DNA of 49,449 nucleotides from an uncultured Methylococcaceae bacterium (GCA_903866825.1 CAIPPE010000323.1:1-49449), one strand, 5' to 3'; positions 1 through 9,439 are shown, counted from the stretch's first letter. A program made the numbers and translations. Notes: generated by a model from the letters alone, not told the origin.

Positions 1-37
1 TAATACTATCTGTAAAATTATTATAGGAGATATAACC

Positions 38-610
38 ATGAAAATAGACGAACATGCAGAGCAATTAAAATCTAAGGCTGAAAAAATTATAGATTTTTCT
101 CCGCAAGAAATCAGCAGTATCACCCCTGATGAGATTCAACGTTTATTTTATGACTTACAGGTGTATCAAATTGAGCTTCAAATGCAGAATGACGAACTTC
201 AAAAAACGCAATTTGAGTTATCTGAAGCCAACAATCGCTTAAACTTTATCTACCATTCTGTTCCGGTAGGTATTTTAACATTGGACTATCAAGGTTTTAT
301 TGAGAAGCTAAACCGTGGCTTTGCGGAGATGTTGGATACGACTCAAAATAAACTTTTAAAAAAGCATTTTTCAAAACTCATCTATGAAGAGGATAAAAAT
401 ATATTTATCCAACGCTTTGATCCTTTTTTTAAATCTCCTCTGAATAAAAGCATTCAATTGCGCTTACAAACGGAAAAGAATACCGTTTTCGATGTGCTGA
501 TAAAAGGACAAATTGATGATGGATCAGATTCTTTTAATAACTACGCTGATCTTAAGCAAAGAAAACTTGTTATAGCGGTAACCGATATCAGTGAAGTACT
601 TAAACATTAG
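38..610 (+). CDS. PAS-domain protein with N-terminal coiled coil
   Basis: A 190-residue soluble protein. Residues 1-70 are charged and predicted helical, with a coiled-coil stretch (LQMQNDELQKTQFELSEAN, about 50-68). Residues about 70-185 look like one PAS sensory domain, starting at NFIYHSVPVGILTLD and ending at the usual PAS-exit motif AVTDISE. No kinase, GGDEF or methyl-accepting domain follows, so it is a stand-alone sensor or adaptor, or the remnant of a longer sensor. The start is supported by an AGGAG Shine-Dalgarno sequence seven bases before the ATG. It lies 86 bases upstream of the CheB-CheR-PAS gene on the same strand, so co-transcription and partnership are plausible but inferred. 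Ligand and partner are unknown. Confidence 0.8.
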   Translation: MKIDEHAEQLKSKAEKIIDFSPQEISSITPDEIQRLFYDLQVYQIELQMQNDELQKTQFELSEANNRLNFIYHSVPVGILTLDYQGFIEKLNRGFAEMLDTTQNKLLKKHFSKLIYEEDKNIFIQRFDPFFKSPLNKSIQLRLQTEKNTVFDVLIKGQIDDGSDSFNNYADLKQRKLVIAVTDISEVLKH

Positions 611-696
611 CGCCAAGATCGCCATTCAATTGTCATTGCCCTGTTATCCAAAGACATCGCAAAATTAATCCACTTGATATTACCGGTGATCGATTT

Positions 697-3600
697 ATGG
701 ATAGTAATGAAGCTGAAAAACACCCCATTCGCTATATAGTTGGTATTGGTGCTTCTGCAGGTGGCTTAGAAGCAATAGAAGCCTTTTTCAAAAACATGCC
801 TGCCAATACCGGGCTTTCATTCGTTGTTATCCAGCATTTATCGCCTCAGTATAAAAGCTTAATGGCAGAATTACTGTCCAAACACACTGCCATGCCGGTT
901 GAGCGTATCGAAGATGGTGTGCGACTCGAGTCTAATAGAGTCTATTTAATCCCCCCCAGAAAGAATGTCACCGTTTTTCACGACCAGTTATTTTTAAAAG
1001 AGCAAGATCCCAGCAAAGGCATTAACTTACCGATTGATATCTTTCTTCGCTCACTGGCCGAAGATGCTAAAGAAAGAGCCATCGGAATCATATTATCTGG
1101 CACCGGCAGCGATGGGACCCGTGGCATAAGGGCTATCAAAGAATTCGGGGGGATGGTCATGGTACAGGATGAGCATTCAGCTAAATTCGATGGTATGCCA
1201 AAAAATGCCTTCGCAACAGGGTTATCCGACTTTAATTTACCCCCAGAACAAATGCCTGAGCAATTACTCGCTTTTGTTAAACATCCCTATGCGACATTAC
1301 AGGAAAAAACCATAGCGCCAACCGACGACACGGACTTAAACAGGGTTTTTTCGATATTACGTGAAAAATGCAAAATAGACTTTACTTTTTATAAACCCAA
1401 TACTGTTGTGCGACGTATTGAACGGCGCATCAGTATTAATCAACTCAATGATCTCGCCGAATACTTATCCTATTTACAGGCTAATCCGCATGAAGTCACT
1501 GTGCTATATCAAGAATTACTCATTGGAGTAACCAGTTTTTTTCGCGATGAGTTTGTATTTGATGAAATTCGTGAACACTGGCTTAAAAAGATCGTCAAAC
1601 TGTTACAGGGCGATGAATTACGAATCTGGGTGACTGCCTGCTCCACGGGTGAAGAAGCTTATTCGCTAGCCTTGCTATTATCTGAATATCGCGAGCAATC
1701 CGGGCATTATTTTAGAGTAAAAATTTTTGCAACAGATGTTGACCAAACCGCAATAGAAAAAGCCAGCAACGGTAAATATTCAGAAAGCATTATTGCCGAC
1801 ATCCCTCCTAAGCTGTTGTCAAAATACTTTTTACGTCGAGAAGATTATTTTCAGGTAAGTCAAAAAATTAGGGAAATGGTCGTTTTCGCTCAGCATAATT
1901 TAATAAAAGATCCACCGTTTACCAATATTCATATTCTCAGTTGCCGGAATGTATTGATCTATTTGCAACCCGTGCTACAAAAAAAGATATTGGAGCTGTT
2001 TAACTTTTCTTTAGTTAAGGATGGCCTGTTGGTTTTAGGCACCAGCGAAACGATTGGTGACATGGCTGAATATTTTGATGTCGTTAGTCCTAAATCCAAA
2101 CTGTATCGTTCCAAGGGAAAACAAAAATCTCTTGGGTTTGCGGCCTCTGCAACTTCTCTCTTAAATTATTCATCTTATTCTTCCTCAAATAGCAGGAGTA
2201 ACGCACTCATTGCCCAACATGAAGACCGAGTGCTGGATCGATTTATTCGATGTATTTCAGACGATGTATTGCCTTTTACGATCTTAGTCAATGAAAGCAT
2301 GGAAATTTCGCATATTTTTGGCAATCCTAAGGATTATTTAAGCTATCCCAGCGGAAAACTGGTTAGCACCGTTAACAAAATTGTTAAAAAAGACTTATCT
2401 ATTCCTATTGCTACGGGCATCCAAAAAGTATTAAAAGGCACTACTGACATCGCCTTATCTAACATACGTATTCGCGAAGATGACCGTTTAAGGACCTTTC
2501 GACTTCAGTTCAAATTGCTACTTGGCAAGAAAAGCCAGGAAACACTGGTCGCTGTGATGATCAGCGAGACCGTGGAGTCTGCCAATTTTGTTGAATCGGA
2601 GTTAGTGACCTACGATGTCAACCTTGATGCGAAACAGCGAATTTATGATCTTGAACAGGAATTACAGTTTACCCGCGAAAACTTACAAGCAACCGTAGAA
2701 GAACTGGAAACTTCGAATGAAGAATTGCAGGCAACAAATGAGGAACTCCTCGCCAGTAACGAAGAATTACAAAGTACCAATGAAGAACTGCAATCAGTCA
2801 ATGAGGAGTTATATACAGTTAATGCTGAACACCAGGGCAAAATTGTCGAACTAACGATGCTCAATAATGATTTAGATAATTTATTTAACAGCACCAATAT
2901 TGCAACGCTTTTTTTGGACGAAAACCTGGATATACGCCGCTTTACACCTAAACTGCAAGCAATCTTCCACATTTTGGACAGTGATTTAGGACGGCCATTT
3001 TTTCACTTAACTCATACAATCAAAAATCTGGATATCCTGGGTATTGTCAAAAATGTTAACGACGCTCACACTAGTTTTGATCAGGAAATTCAATTAGACA
3101 ACGATAGCTGGTATTTGCTGAGAGTTATTCCTTATGCAGTATCGGCTAAAATAAATGCCGGAGTCATCCTGACGTTTGTTGACATTACGCAATTAAAAAA
3201 GGCTCAGAATGAATTGCATAAACGGGAGCAATCAGAAACCCAGCGCCTAGCTAAGTTTGTGCAATTTTCAAATGATGCTGTTATTTTAATGGAATTGGAC
3301 GGCACCATCATTACCTGGAATCAAGCCGCTCAAAAGTTATATGGATGGAGTGAGCAGGAAGCTTTAAAAATGAATTTTAATAACCTCATACCGCCTGAAG
3401 AAAAACCCTTTGCCCCAGAGCGAATTGCTAATCTTAAAACAGGCAAGACATTACCTTCTTTTCTAGCGAAACGCCTACATAAAAACGGTCAAGTCATCCA
3501 TGTACTAGCATCAGCTTGTATTTTCTATCCCGAAAATTCTGTTCGAGAATTAATAGCCTTGACAGAAAGAGATTATTTTTTCGAGCACCAACAAGAAAAA

Positions 3601-3996
3601 ATTCAATGTATGAGTTGTCTGCAAAAACTTGCTTCGATTGTTATGGATACTGTAGAGGCTGTCATTATGTTTGATGTCTCAGGAAAAATTGTTGCCTGGA
3701 ATAAAGGCGCAGAAAAGTTATATGGCTGGAAATATGATGTTGCCGTCACCCTATCAATCAGCAATATTGTCCCCGAAAATCAATTAATGCTTATGCAGCA
3801 AATTATTAATCAATTGGTTGACGGTAAGGTTTTGGAGCCAATTAATATGCAACGCTTAACAAAAAATCAGGATGTTATTACTGTCAGTATGAATGCAACC
3901 GTTTTGGGGAATCAGTCAGGGGAAGCGTTATTAATTATATCGACTGAACACGACTTAACTCACGCTCACCCAAAAACTCAATCGCCAGGGATTTAA
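697..3996 (+). CDS. CheB-CheR-PAS hybrid signalling protein
   Basis: A 1,099-residue protein. Residues 10-200 are a CheB methylesterase domain with the triad Ser20 (GIGASAGG), His47 (IQHLSPQ) and Asp139 (GTGSDGTRG). Residues about 208-475 are a CheR methyltransferase with the SAM-binding motif WVTACSTGEEAYSLAL. A long heptad coiled coil follows (about 648-718), then three PAS domains (about 735-840, 860-965 and 985-1090). CheB/CheR pairs set the methylation of chemoreceptors; hybrids like this are common in environmental proteobacteria and are thought to link PAS sensing to methylation or to a partner kinase. No receiver domain precedes CheB, and no kinase or GGDEF domain closes the protein, so the output is unclear. 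No chemotaxis operon is nearby. The start has only a weak ribosome-binding site, but the CheB domain begins 12 residues later. Confidence 0.9.
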   Translation: MDSNEAEKHPIRYIVGIGASAGGLEAIEAFFKNMPANTGLSFVVIQHLSPQYKSLMAELLSKHTAMPVERIEDGVRLESNRVYLIPPRKNVTVFHDQLFLKEQDPSKGINLPIDIFLRSLAEDAKERAIGIILSGTGSDGTRGIRAIKEFGGMVMVQDEHSAKFDGMPKNAFATGLSDFNLPPEQMPEQLLAFVKHPYATLQEKTIAPTDDTDLNRVFSILREKCKIDFTFYKPNTVVRRIERRISINQLNDLAEYLSYLQANPHEVTVLYQELLIGVTSFFRDEFVFDEIREHWLKKIVKLLQGDELRIWVTACSTGEEAYSLALLLSEYREQSGHYFRVKIFATDVDQTAIEKASNGKYSESIIADIPPKLLSKYFLRREDYFQVSQKIREMVVFAQHNLIKDPPFTNIHILSCRNVLIYLQPVLQKKILELFNFSLVKDGLLVLGTSETIGDMAEYFDVVSPKSKLYRSKGKQKSLGFAASATSLLNYSSYSSSNSRSNALIAQHEDRVLDRFIRCISDDVLPFTILVNESMEISHIFGNPKDYLSYPSGKLVSTVNKIVKKDLSIPIATGIQKVLKGTTDIALSNIRIREDDRLRTFRLQFKLLLGKKSQETLVAVMISETVESANFVESELVTYDVNLDAKQRIYDLEQELQFTRENLQATVEELETSNEELQATNEELLASNEELQSTNEELQSVNEELYTVNAEHQGKIVELTMLNNDLDNLFNSTNIATLFLDENLDIRRFTPKLQAIFHILDSDLGRPFFHLTHTIKNLDILGIVKNVNDAHTSFDQEIQLDNDSWYLLRVIPYAVSAKINAGVILTFVDITQLKKAQNELHKREQSETQRLAKFVQFSNDAVILMELDGTIITWNQAAQKLYGWSEQEALKMNFNNLIPPEEKPFAPERIANLKTGKTLPSFLAKRLHKNGQVIHVLASACIFYPENSVRELIALTERDYFFEHQQEKIQCMSCLQKLASIVMDTVEAVIMFDVSGKIVAWNKGAEKLYGWKYDVAVTLSISNIVPENQLMLMQQIINQLVDGKVLEPINMQRLTKNQDVITVSMNATVLGNQSGEALLIISTEHDLTHAHPKTQSPGI
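2698..2823 (+). repeat. Six tandem 21-bp units coding heptad coiled coil
   Basis: Within the CheB-CheR-PAS gene, six consecutive 21-base units begin GAAGAA or GAGGAA/G and end in AAT or AAC. They code for heptads of the form EELxxxN. The period is seen directly. The units differ from one another at many third positions, so this is an old protein-level repeat rather than a recent DNA expansion. Confidence 0.75.
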
Positions 3997-4057
3997 AACC
4001 ATTGGTGGATTCCTTCGTTAATTCACGGAATTGAGGGTTTGCAGTTATCCATTTCAA

Positions 4058-4894
4058 TCAAGGTTTCACACTATGCGCAACATCATGTAAAAAACAAATC
4101 AATAACACACCCGCTGCAATCAAAGCGATTTGCTGTAATGATGTCTTCATATCTGTTTTTTTATGTAACGAAGGTATCAAATCCGCAACGGCTATATAAA
4201 TAAAGCTTGACGCAGCCAATGCTAAAAAGTATGGCAAGGTATTATGCAAATCTTCCAGGCTAAAGTAAGCTAAAACTCCTCCCAACACCGTCGTCAAAGA
4301 AGCTAATACATTATAAAAAAGGGCTTTACTGCGAGAATAACCACTATCTAATAAAATGGCAAAGTCACCGACTTCTTGCGGAATTTCATGAGCAGCAACG
4401 GCTAAGCTAGTGACTATGCCTAATTGCACATCCGTTAAGAATGCCGCCGCGATCAAAACCCCATCCACAAAATTATGAATACTGTCGCCTAAAATAATCA
4501 ACGTGCCGGCAGACTTTGCGCTCCCGTGAGCATGACTATGTACATGTGAATGACTTGATCCATGTTCATGTTGTCCTTCATCACCATGTGCCTCACAATG
4601 CCCGAAATGGCAATGCCGCCATATCAGTAACTTTTCCAAAACAAAGAAACCCAGTATTCCCGCCAATATCGTGCCTGATAACGTCTGAAACTGTTCCGGC
4701 TTTACTTGTTCAAATGCTTCAGGTATCAACCCCCAAAAAGCCACCGCCAATAAGGCACCTATTGCAAAACTGATACCATGCGGTAGCACTGCTTTTCTAA
4801 GATCTTCTCGCAGCAATAAAAAAATAGCCGCAGCCATTACACTTAAAACACCGCCAACAGCTGTAAAAATAATAATTAACGCCAATAAATTCAC
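4058..4894 (-). CDS. ZIP-family divalent metal transporter
   Basis: A 278-residue inner-membrane protein with about eight hydrophobic segments. The two ZIP metal-binding helices are clear: HNFVDGVLIAAAF and HEIPQEVGDFAIL. Between the third and fourth helices lies a His-rich cytoplasmic loop (HCHFGHCEAHGDEG and HSHVHSHAHG), the usual metal-sensing loop of ZIPs. Such proteins import zinc, iron or manganese; the exact metal cannot be read from sequence. Translation appears to start at GTG, four bases after the pgeF stop, with a GGA-type ribosome site inside the end of pgeF, so it is probably translated from the rluD-pgeF message. No Zur or Fur box was recognised. Confidence 0.87.
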   Translation of the reverse strand: MNLLALIIIFTAVGGVLSVMAAAIFLLLREDLRKAVLPHGISFAIGALLAVAFWGLIPEAFEQVKPEQFQTLSGTILAGILGFFVLEKLLIWRHCHFGHCEAHGDEGQHEHGSSHSHVHSHAHGSAKSAGTLIILGDSIHNFVDGVLIAAAFLTDVQLGIVTSLAVAAHEIPQEVGDFAILLDSGYSRSKALFYNVLASLTTVLGGVLAYFSLEDLHNTLPYFLALAASSFIYIAVADLIPSLHKKTDMKTSLQQIALIAAGVLLICFLHDVAHSVKP

Positions 4895-4898
4895 TTAG

Positions 4899-5663
4899 TT
4901 ATTCCATCCAAATTAACGTGGCCATCCGCCCAGTCTGACTATCCCTGCGATAAGAATAAAAACGTTCAGATTCGGTAAAAGTACAAAATGCTCCCCCGTA
5001 AATACCATCAATACCTAATGCAAATAATTCAATCCGTGCCAATTGATAAATATCAGCCATCCACTTATCATTACCCCATTCTTTAAATGCACTTGCATAA
5101 TCAGTCGACTTGTCTAAAAAAGCATCACGAACTTCACTGCCAATCTCAAAACAACCAGGCCCAATAGCAGGCCCTAACCAGACTAAAAAATCTTCTGGAT
5201 GATAGCTTGTTGACTTCACTTTTGTTTTTAAAGTGTGCACTGTATTACTAATAATACCCGCCAACAATCCTCTCCAGCCAGCATGAATCGCCGCGACTCT
5301 TAATCCATCTTTAGAACAAACCAACAAAGGTAAACAATCTGCCGTCATAACCGCACAGACAACACCAGTAACATCTGTAAAACTCGCATCGGCCTGTTCC
5401 GGTAGTACAGCTATATTGGTTGCTTCAACTGCCCTTGAACTGTGTATTTGGTCTAACCAAACCGGTTCAGAGGGCAAAGTCAAAATCTCTCTAATAATTT
5501 GTCTATTTTGCTTAACTAGCTTACTGTCATCTCCGACATGCTGGGCAGGGTTAAGACTCAAATACTGACCCTCACTAACACCGCCTGTACGTAACGTAGT
5601 TGCAGCATGAATGTTGGGGGGTGCCGGCCAGTCTGGCACTATATAATGTTCAGTCTTGCTCAT
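4899..5663 (-). CDS. pgeF: PgeF/YfiH multicopper-like purine nucleoside phosphorylase family
   Basis: A 254-residue cytoplasmic protein of the YfiH/LACC1 family, once called polyphenol oxidase. Members carry a zinc site and act on purine nucleosides; the E. coli protein is also credited with editing peptidoglycan precursors wrongly loaded with L-Ser. Family motifs are present: SLNPAQHVGDD, the Cys of ADCLPLLVC, the His of AAIHAGWRG, WLGPAIGPGCFEIG, and the C-terminal FYSYRRDSQTGRMA. Its first 14 bases overlap the end of rluD, the same rluD-pgeF order as in E. coli, so the two are likely translationally coupled. Confidence 0.9.
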   Translation of the reverse strand: MSKTEHYIVPDWPAPPNIHAATTLRTGGVSEGQYLSLNPAQHVGDDSKLVKQNRQIIREILTLPSEPVWLDQIHSSRAVEATNIAVLPEQADASFTDVTGVVCAVMTADCLPLLVCSKDGLRVAAIHAGWRGLLAGIISNTVHTLKTKVKSTSYHPEDFLVWLGPAIGPGCFEIGSEVRDAFLDKSTDYASAFKEWGNDKWMADIYQLARIELFALGIDGIYGGAFCTFTESERFYSYRRDSQTGRMATLIWME

Positions 5664-6594
5664 TATCTGCTAGTGCGGCTAATAGGCGAGTCATATCTTC
5701 AGGTAATGGTTGAACCCATTCACAATATTCATGGGTAACTGGATGCTTCAAGCCCAATTTTGCCGCATGTAAAGCCTGTCTTTTAAAGCCGCGTAATTCT
5801 TTCTCCAGCCATTCACTGCATCCAGCTGGCATCTGAAAACGCCCGCCGTACACTTGATCACCCACTAATGGATAACGAATATGAGCCATATGGACACGAA
5901 TTTGATGCGTACGGCCCGTTTCTAACTTTACTTGTATAAACGTATGTCGAGTAAAACGCTGCTCGACACGATAATGAGTCACCGAATCCTTACCAGACTC
6001 TCTCACTGCATAACGTTTACGGTCAGTAGAGTGTCTGGCAATCGGCTCATCTACCGTACCTCCAGCCGTCATCCTTCCCCGAGTGATTGCCAAATACTCC
6101 CTATTAATAGCTCTGTCCTGCAATTGCTGAGTTAAGCTATTATGTGCCTGCAAAGTTTTTGCAATCATCAACAAACCACTGGTTTCTTTATCAATTCGAT
6201 GAACAATACCTGCACGCGGCAAGGTGTCCAAATTTGAATCGTGATTCAACAAAGCATTCAGCAAAGTGCCACTCCAGTTTCCAACCGCTGGATGCACAAC
6301 CAAGCCTGCTGGCTTATTCACAATAAGCAGACTTTCATCTTCAAAAATAATATCTAAAGGAATAGGTTCGGCTTCTGATGAAATAACAACTTCTGCCTCA
6401 GCATCCAGCACTATTTCTTCACCTCCTTCTAGCTTATCTTTAGGCTTAAGCGCTAAACCATTGACCTGTACACGCCCGGATTTAACCCAGGATTGCAGTT
6501 TACTGCGCGAATAATCGGCAAATAATTCTGCAAGCACTTGGTCCAAACGCATACCTGCCATCTCATAAGGTACTTCTGCTGTTAATCTTGTCAT
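5650..6594 (-). CDS. rluD: 23S rRNA pseudouridine synthase RluD
   Basis: Makes pseudouridines in helix 69 of 23S rRNA (positions 1911/1915/1917 in E. coli). An N-terminal S4 RNA-binding domain (RLDQVLAELFADYSRSKL) is followed by the RluA-type catalytic domain. The catalytic Asp sits in AGIVHRIDKETSGLLM (residue 135 from the start chosen here), and GRTHQIRVHMAHI lies nearer the C-terminus. The reading frame is open to a GTG at 6651, but the extra 19 residues are unlike the family, so the ATG at 6594 (MTRLTAEVPYE) is preferred although its Shine-Dalgarno sequence is weak. It is divergent from bamD across a short shared promoter region, as in E. coli. Confidence 0.93.
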   Translation of the reverse strand: MTRLTAEVPYEMAGMRLDQVLAELFADYSRSKLQSWVKSGRVQVNGLALKPKDKLEGGEEIVLDAEAEVVISSEAEPIPLDIIFEDESLLIVNKPAGLVVHPAVGNWSGTLLNALLNHDSNLDTLPRAGIVHRIDKETSGLLMIAKTLQAHNSLTQQLQDRAINREYLAITRGRMTAGGTVDEPIARHSTDRKRYAVRESGKDSVTHYRVEQRFTRHTFIQVKLETGRTHQIRVHMAHIRYPLVGDQVYGGRFQMPAGCSEWLEKELRGFKRQALHAAKLGLKHPVTHEYCEWVQPLPEDMTRLLAALADNEQD

Positions 6595-6714
6595 AACAAG
6601 TTCTTCTGAATAACCCATTGTTAAGTTATACTCACATAAATAAACAACCACTTTTTAAGTATCGCCGTTTATCCTGCGAGAAAACCTCTAATATTACAAC
6701 GTGTCGTTAGTACT

Positions 6715-7560
6715 ATGCGATTAATTTTTATTAAATTTTTATTTATTTGCTGCTTAAGCATTTCCCTTGAAGGCTGTTCAACATTCAAAGACCTTTTTTC
6801 CAGTGACTCAAAAGCATCTGATGAAAATGAATATGCTGACTGGAATGCGGAGAAGTTTCGAACAGAAGCTAAAAAATCTGTGGATACAGGTGGTTATGAA
6901 AAAGCAATTAAACTCTACCAGGCACTAGAGTCTCGATATCCTTTTGGTGAAGACTCTGCACAAACGGAACTAGATATTGCTTACGCTTATTTCAAAAATA
7001 ATGATCCGGATTCGGCAATCGCTGCTGCAGACCGCTTCATAAAAACCAATCCTCGAAATCCTGCCATAGATTATGCGTATTATTTAAAAGGTCTGGTTAA
7101 TTACAATCGTGGAATAAGCTTTATCGATCGTTTTTTACCCTCTGACACGTCCCAACGCGATACTGGAACTTCAAAAGATGCGTTAAAAAACTTTGAAGAA
7201 CTTGTTCATCGATTTCCAGAAAGCAAATATGTACCTGACTCTAGATTACGCATGATCGCTCTAACCAATAACATAGCGATGCACGAAGTACATGTGGCTC
7301 GTTATTATTTAAAACGAAGAGCTTATGTAGCAGCTGTAGACAGAGCATCAACTGTCATTGACAAATATCAACGCGCTCCAGCGGTTCCTTATGCCTTACT
7401 TGTATTAAATGAGGCCTATACGAAGCTAAACCAACTTGATCTTGCCAGCGATATTAAACGTATTTACGACCTTAACTATCCCAATGGCCCAATAGTCCTT
7501 GACCAGGCAACCTCAACAACCTCTCATAAAATTTGGGATTTTATCGGCCTAGACAAATAA
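6715..7560 (+). CDS. bamD: Outer-membrane assembly lipoprotein BamD
   Basis: A 281-residue periplasmic lipoprotein of the beta-barrel assembly machine, which folds outer-membrane proteins together with BamA. It has a signal peptide and lipobox ending LEGC (lipidated Cys21), then five TPR-like repeats, for example AIKLYQALESRYPFGEDSAQ and ALKNFEELVHRFPESKYVPD. It is somewhat longer than the E. coli protein (245). The divergent neighbour rluD is the conserved context. The gene ends 10 bases before a perfect inverted repeat that lies between it and the convergent SCO1 gene. Confidence 0.94.
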   Translation: MRLIFIKFLFICCLSISLEGCSTFKDLFSSDSKASDENEYADWNAEKFRTEAKKSVDTGGYEKAIKLYQALESRYPFGEDSAQTELDIAYAYFKNNDPDSAIAAADRFIKTNPRNPAIDYAYYLKGLVNYNRGISFIDRFLPSDTSQRDTGTSKDALKNFEELVHRFPESKYVPDSRLRMIALTNNIAMHEVHVARYYLKRRAYVAAVDRASTVIDKYQRAPAVPYALLVLNEAYTKLNQLDLASDIKRIYDLNYPNGPIVLDQATSTTSHKIWDFIGLDK

Positions 7561-7570
7561 ATTTTGGCTC

Positions 7571-7607
7571 TGATCCTATCGCACTATAATATAGTGCGAT
7601 AGGATCA
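7571..7607. terminator. Perfect 18-bp inverted repeat, likely bidirectional terminator
   Basis: The stretch beginning TGATCCTATCGCACTATA is followed after one base by its exact reverse complement. It lies between the convergent ends of bamD and the SCO1 gene. Such a hairpin would stop transcription from both sides, but there is no clear U-tract on either strand, so a processing or repeat role is also possible. Confidence 0.6.
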
Positions 7608-7627
7608 AGAACATTTCAAACCACTCC

Positions 7628-8266
7628 CTAATCTGCATGAATCATTTTATAGTATTCACTAACCACCGTATCAGGACTTACAAAACCATCCAGCCTAAGC
7701 CAAGATTTATTGGGTGCTGATCGCATCAAAATAAGAGATGCGTGTTTCATCTTGTCGCCTTTATAAGCTTTAAATGCCTTTTGCAGAACCAGACTAGCTT
7801 CACGAGTTCCCGTGTAAAAATCCCAGCTTTCTCCTGCTGAAAATTTCTTTCCATATTCAATAAGTGAAGCCGGCGTATCATTTTCTGGATCAATAGAAAT
7901 ACTGATCAAATGATACTTCTGGCCGTCCTTAGTCAACTTCTCCTGTACCTTTGAAAACACATGACTGAGCATTGGACAAATTGCAGAACAAGAAACAAAA
8001 ACAAAATCTAGAATAACTGGACGCCCGTCATCTAGCTCTTTAACAAAATCTAGTTTTTGACCATCCTGTCGAATCACTTTGACATTAGGAATAGTATAAT
8101 CCGCTGTTGAACTTTGAAATTGCGGTGCCTCATCTTTCTGAGCAGCAACCTTAGATGTCGTATCAGCAATCGATAAATCTGACGCAAAGAAAATTATAAA
8201 ACAAGCAAAGACAGCAAGCAGTTGCCGTCGAAATGCTACGCTTTTTGTTGGAGAACTGTAATACAT
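7628..8266 (-). CDS. SCO1/SenC/PrrC-type copper chaperone
   Basis: A 212-residue membrane-anchored thioredoxin-fold protein that delivers copper to the CuA site of cytochrome c oxidase or acts as a thiol reductase. An N-terminal hydrophobic segment (about 14-34) is either a membrane anchor or a signal peptide. The copper-binding motif CSAIC supplies Cys93 and Cys97, and the conserved His is His175 (KMKHASLIL). The family strand LISISIDPENDTP is present. No cytochrome oxidase genes are nearby, so its target is not shown by context. It is convergent with bamD. Confidence 0.88.
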   Translation of the reverse strand: MYYSSPTKSVAFRRQLLAVFACFIIFFASDLSIADTTSKVAAQKDEAPQFQSSTADYTIPNVKVIRQDGQKLDFVKELDDGRPVILDFVFVSCSAICPMLSHVFSKVQEKLTKDGQKYHLISISIDPENDTPASLIEYGKKFSAGESWDFYTGTREASLVLQKAFKAYKGDKMKHASLILMRSAPNKSWLRLDGFVSPDTVVSEYYKMIHAD

Positions 8267-8366
8267 CGTTATGAATCCCTTATTTAATTATAACTAACTA
8301 CTTTCTAAAATACACTCGTTAAACAAATATACCTGCCGATTGTTCAAAGAAAAGAGAAATAAACTA

Positions 8367-9317
8367 TTAACACAATACTTCTGCAAATTTGTCCGTAGAG
8401 ACAACTAAAGCGTCAATCATTTCTGCACCCTGAGCAATATGCCCGGCATTGGGCAAAACAATATACTCCGCATGAGGCATTAATTGATGCAGCCTCATAC
8501 CCGCTTCTATTGGACACACAAAATCCTGTCTCCCATGAATAATAATAGTTGGTATAGTTGATAACGTTGCACAGCCAGCCAATACCTGACCTTCATTTAT
8601 AAAATATTTATTTTTGGCATAATGCAATTCCATTCGCGCTTGTTTAACCATTTTCTCGGTTACATGATCATTTTGACTAACTGGATGATAGTCCTTACCT
8701 AACGCAACCTGCCCTCCCCAAGCAAACCATTCTTTTGTAACACGTCGTTGAGCAACTTCATCATCACCCCATAGGGTTGCATACAATCCTTCGACCAAAT
8801 CATCCCGATTCACGCTAGGTATACTTTCAAGCAAACTCAACCATTGCTCTGGATAAATCCGATTAGCACCATCTTTTGCGAACCAATCCAAATCCTGTCT
8901 TCGGACTAAAAATACGCCTCGGATTATCAACCCTGTAACAAATTGATTGTATTGTTGGGCATATAATAAGGCCAAAGCTCCTCCCCAAGAACCACCAAAC
9001 AACAACCATTTGTCTATTTTTAGATTTTTTCTAATACGCTCCATATCATCAATCAAATCCTGAGTTGTGTTATTTTCCAAGGCACCAAAAGGCAATGATA
9101 ATCCGCAACCCCGTTGATCAAAAAGAATAATACGATAATATTCCGGGTTAAAAAATCTTCGATGATCTGGCTTAGTCCCCGAGCAAGGTCCACCATGTAA
9201 AAAAATAACCGGAATTCCATCTGGATTCCCACTTTGCTCAACATAAACAGAATGCTGGCAATCTGTTTCAAGAAAAAAATGATTATATGGGTATATCTCA
9301 GGATATAAAGTTTTCAT
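8367..9317 (-). CDS. pip: Proline iminopeptidase (alpha/beta hydrolase, S33)
   Basis: A 316-residue cytoplasmic serine peptidase that removes N-terminal proline from peptides. The oxyanion motif HGGPCSGT, the family motif FDQRGCGLS, the nucleophile elbow GGSWGG (Ser110), the acid in GRQDFVCP and the His in NAGHIAQ are all in order. Length matches the family. It stands alone between the SCO1 gene (100 bases on one side) and a small secreted protein gene. Confidence 0.93.
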   Translation of the reverse strand: MKTLYPEIYPYNHFFLETDCQHSVYVEQSGNPDGIPVIFLHGGPCSGTKPDHRRFFNPEYYRIILFDQRGCGLSLPFGALENNTTQDLIDDMERIRKNLKIDKWLLFGGSWGGALALLYAQQYNQFVTGLIIRGVFLVRRQDLDWFAKDGANRIYPEQWLSLLESIPSVNRDDLVEGLYATLWGDDEVAQRRVTKEWFAWGGQVALGKDYHPVSQNDHVTEKMVKQARMELHYAKNKYFINEGQVLAGCATLSTIPTIIIHGRQDFVCPIEAGMRLHQLMPHAEYIVLPNAGHIAQGAEMIDALVVSTDKFAEVLC

Positions 9318-9439
9318 GACTTAATCGACAGGGGCGGAATCAACTCATAAAATACAACAAATCCAGTTTGAAGCTTGTATCGAGTTATCAGCCATTAACA
9401 AAAAATATTGCGTAATATAAACAACAAATATTTACAGAA

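Noticed and set aside
2643-2972. 109-codon open frame on the minus strand
   Set aside because: It is the antisense of the Glu-rich coiled coil of the CheB-CheR-PAS gene; its Ser-rich product is an artefact of that repeat.
4516-4773. His-rich 85-codon open frame on the plus strand
   Set aside because: Its histidines mirror the His-rich loop of the ZIP transporter on the other strand; no ribosome site or family features.
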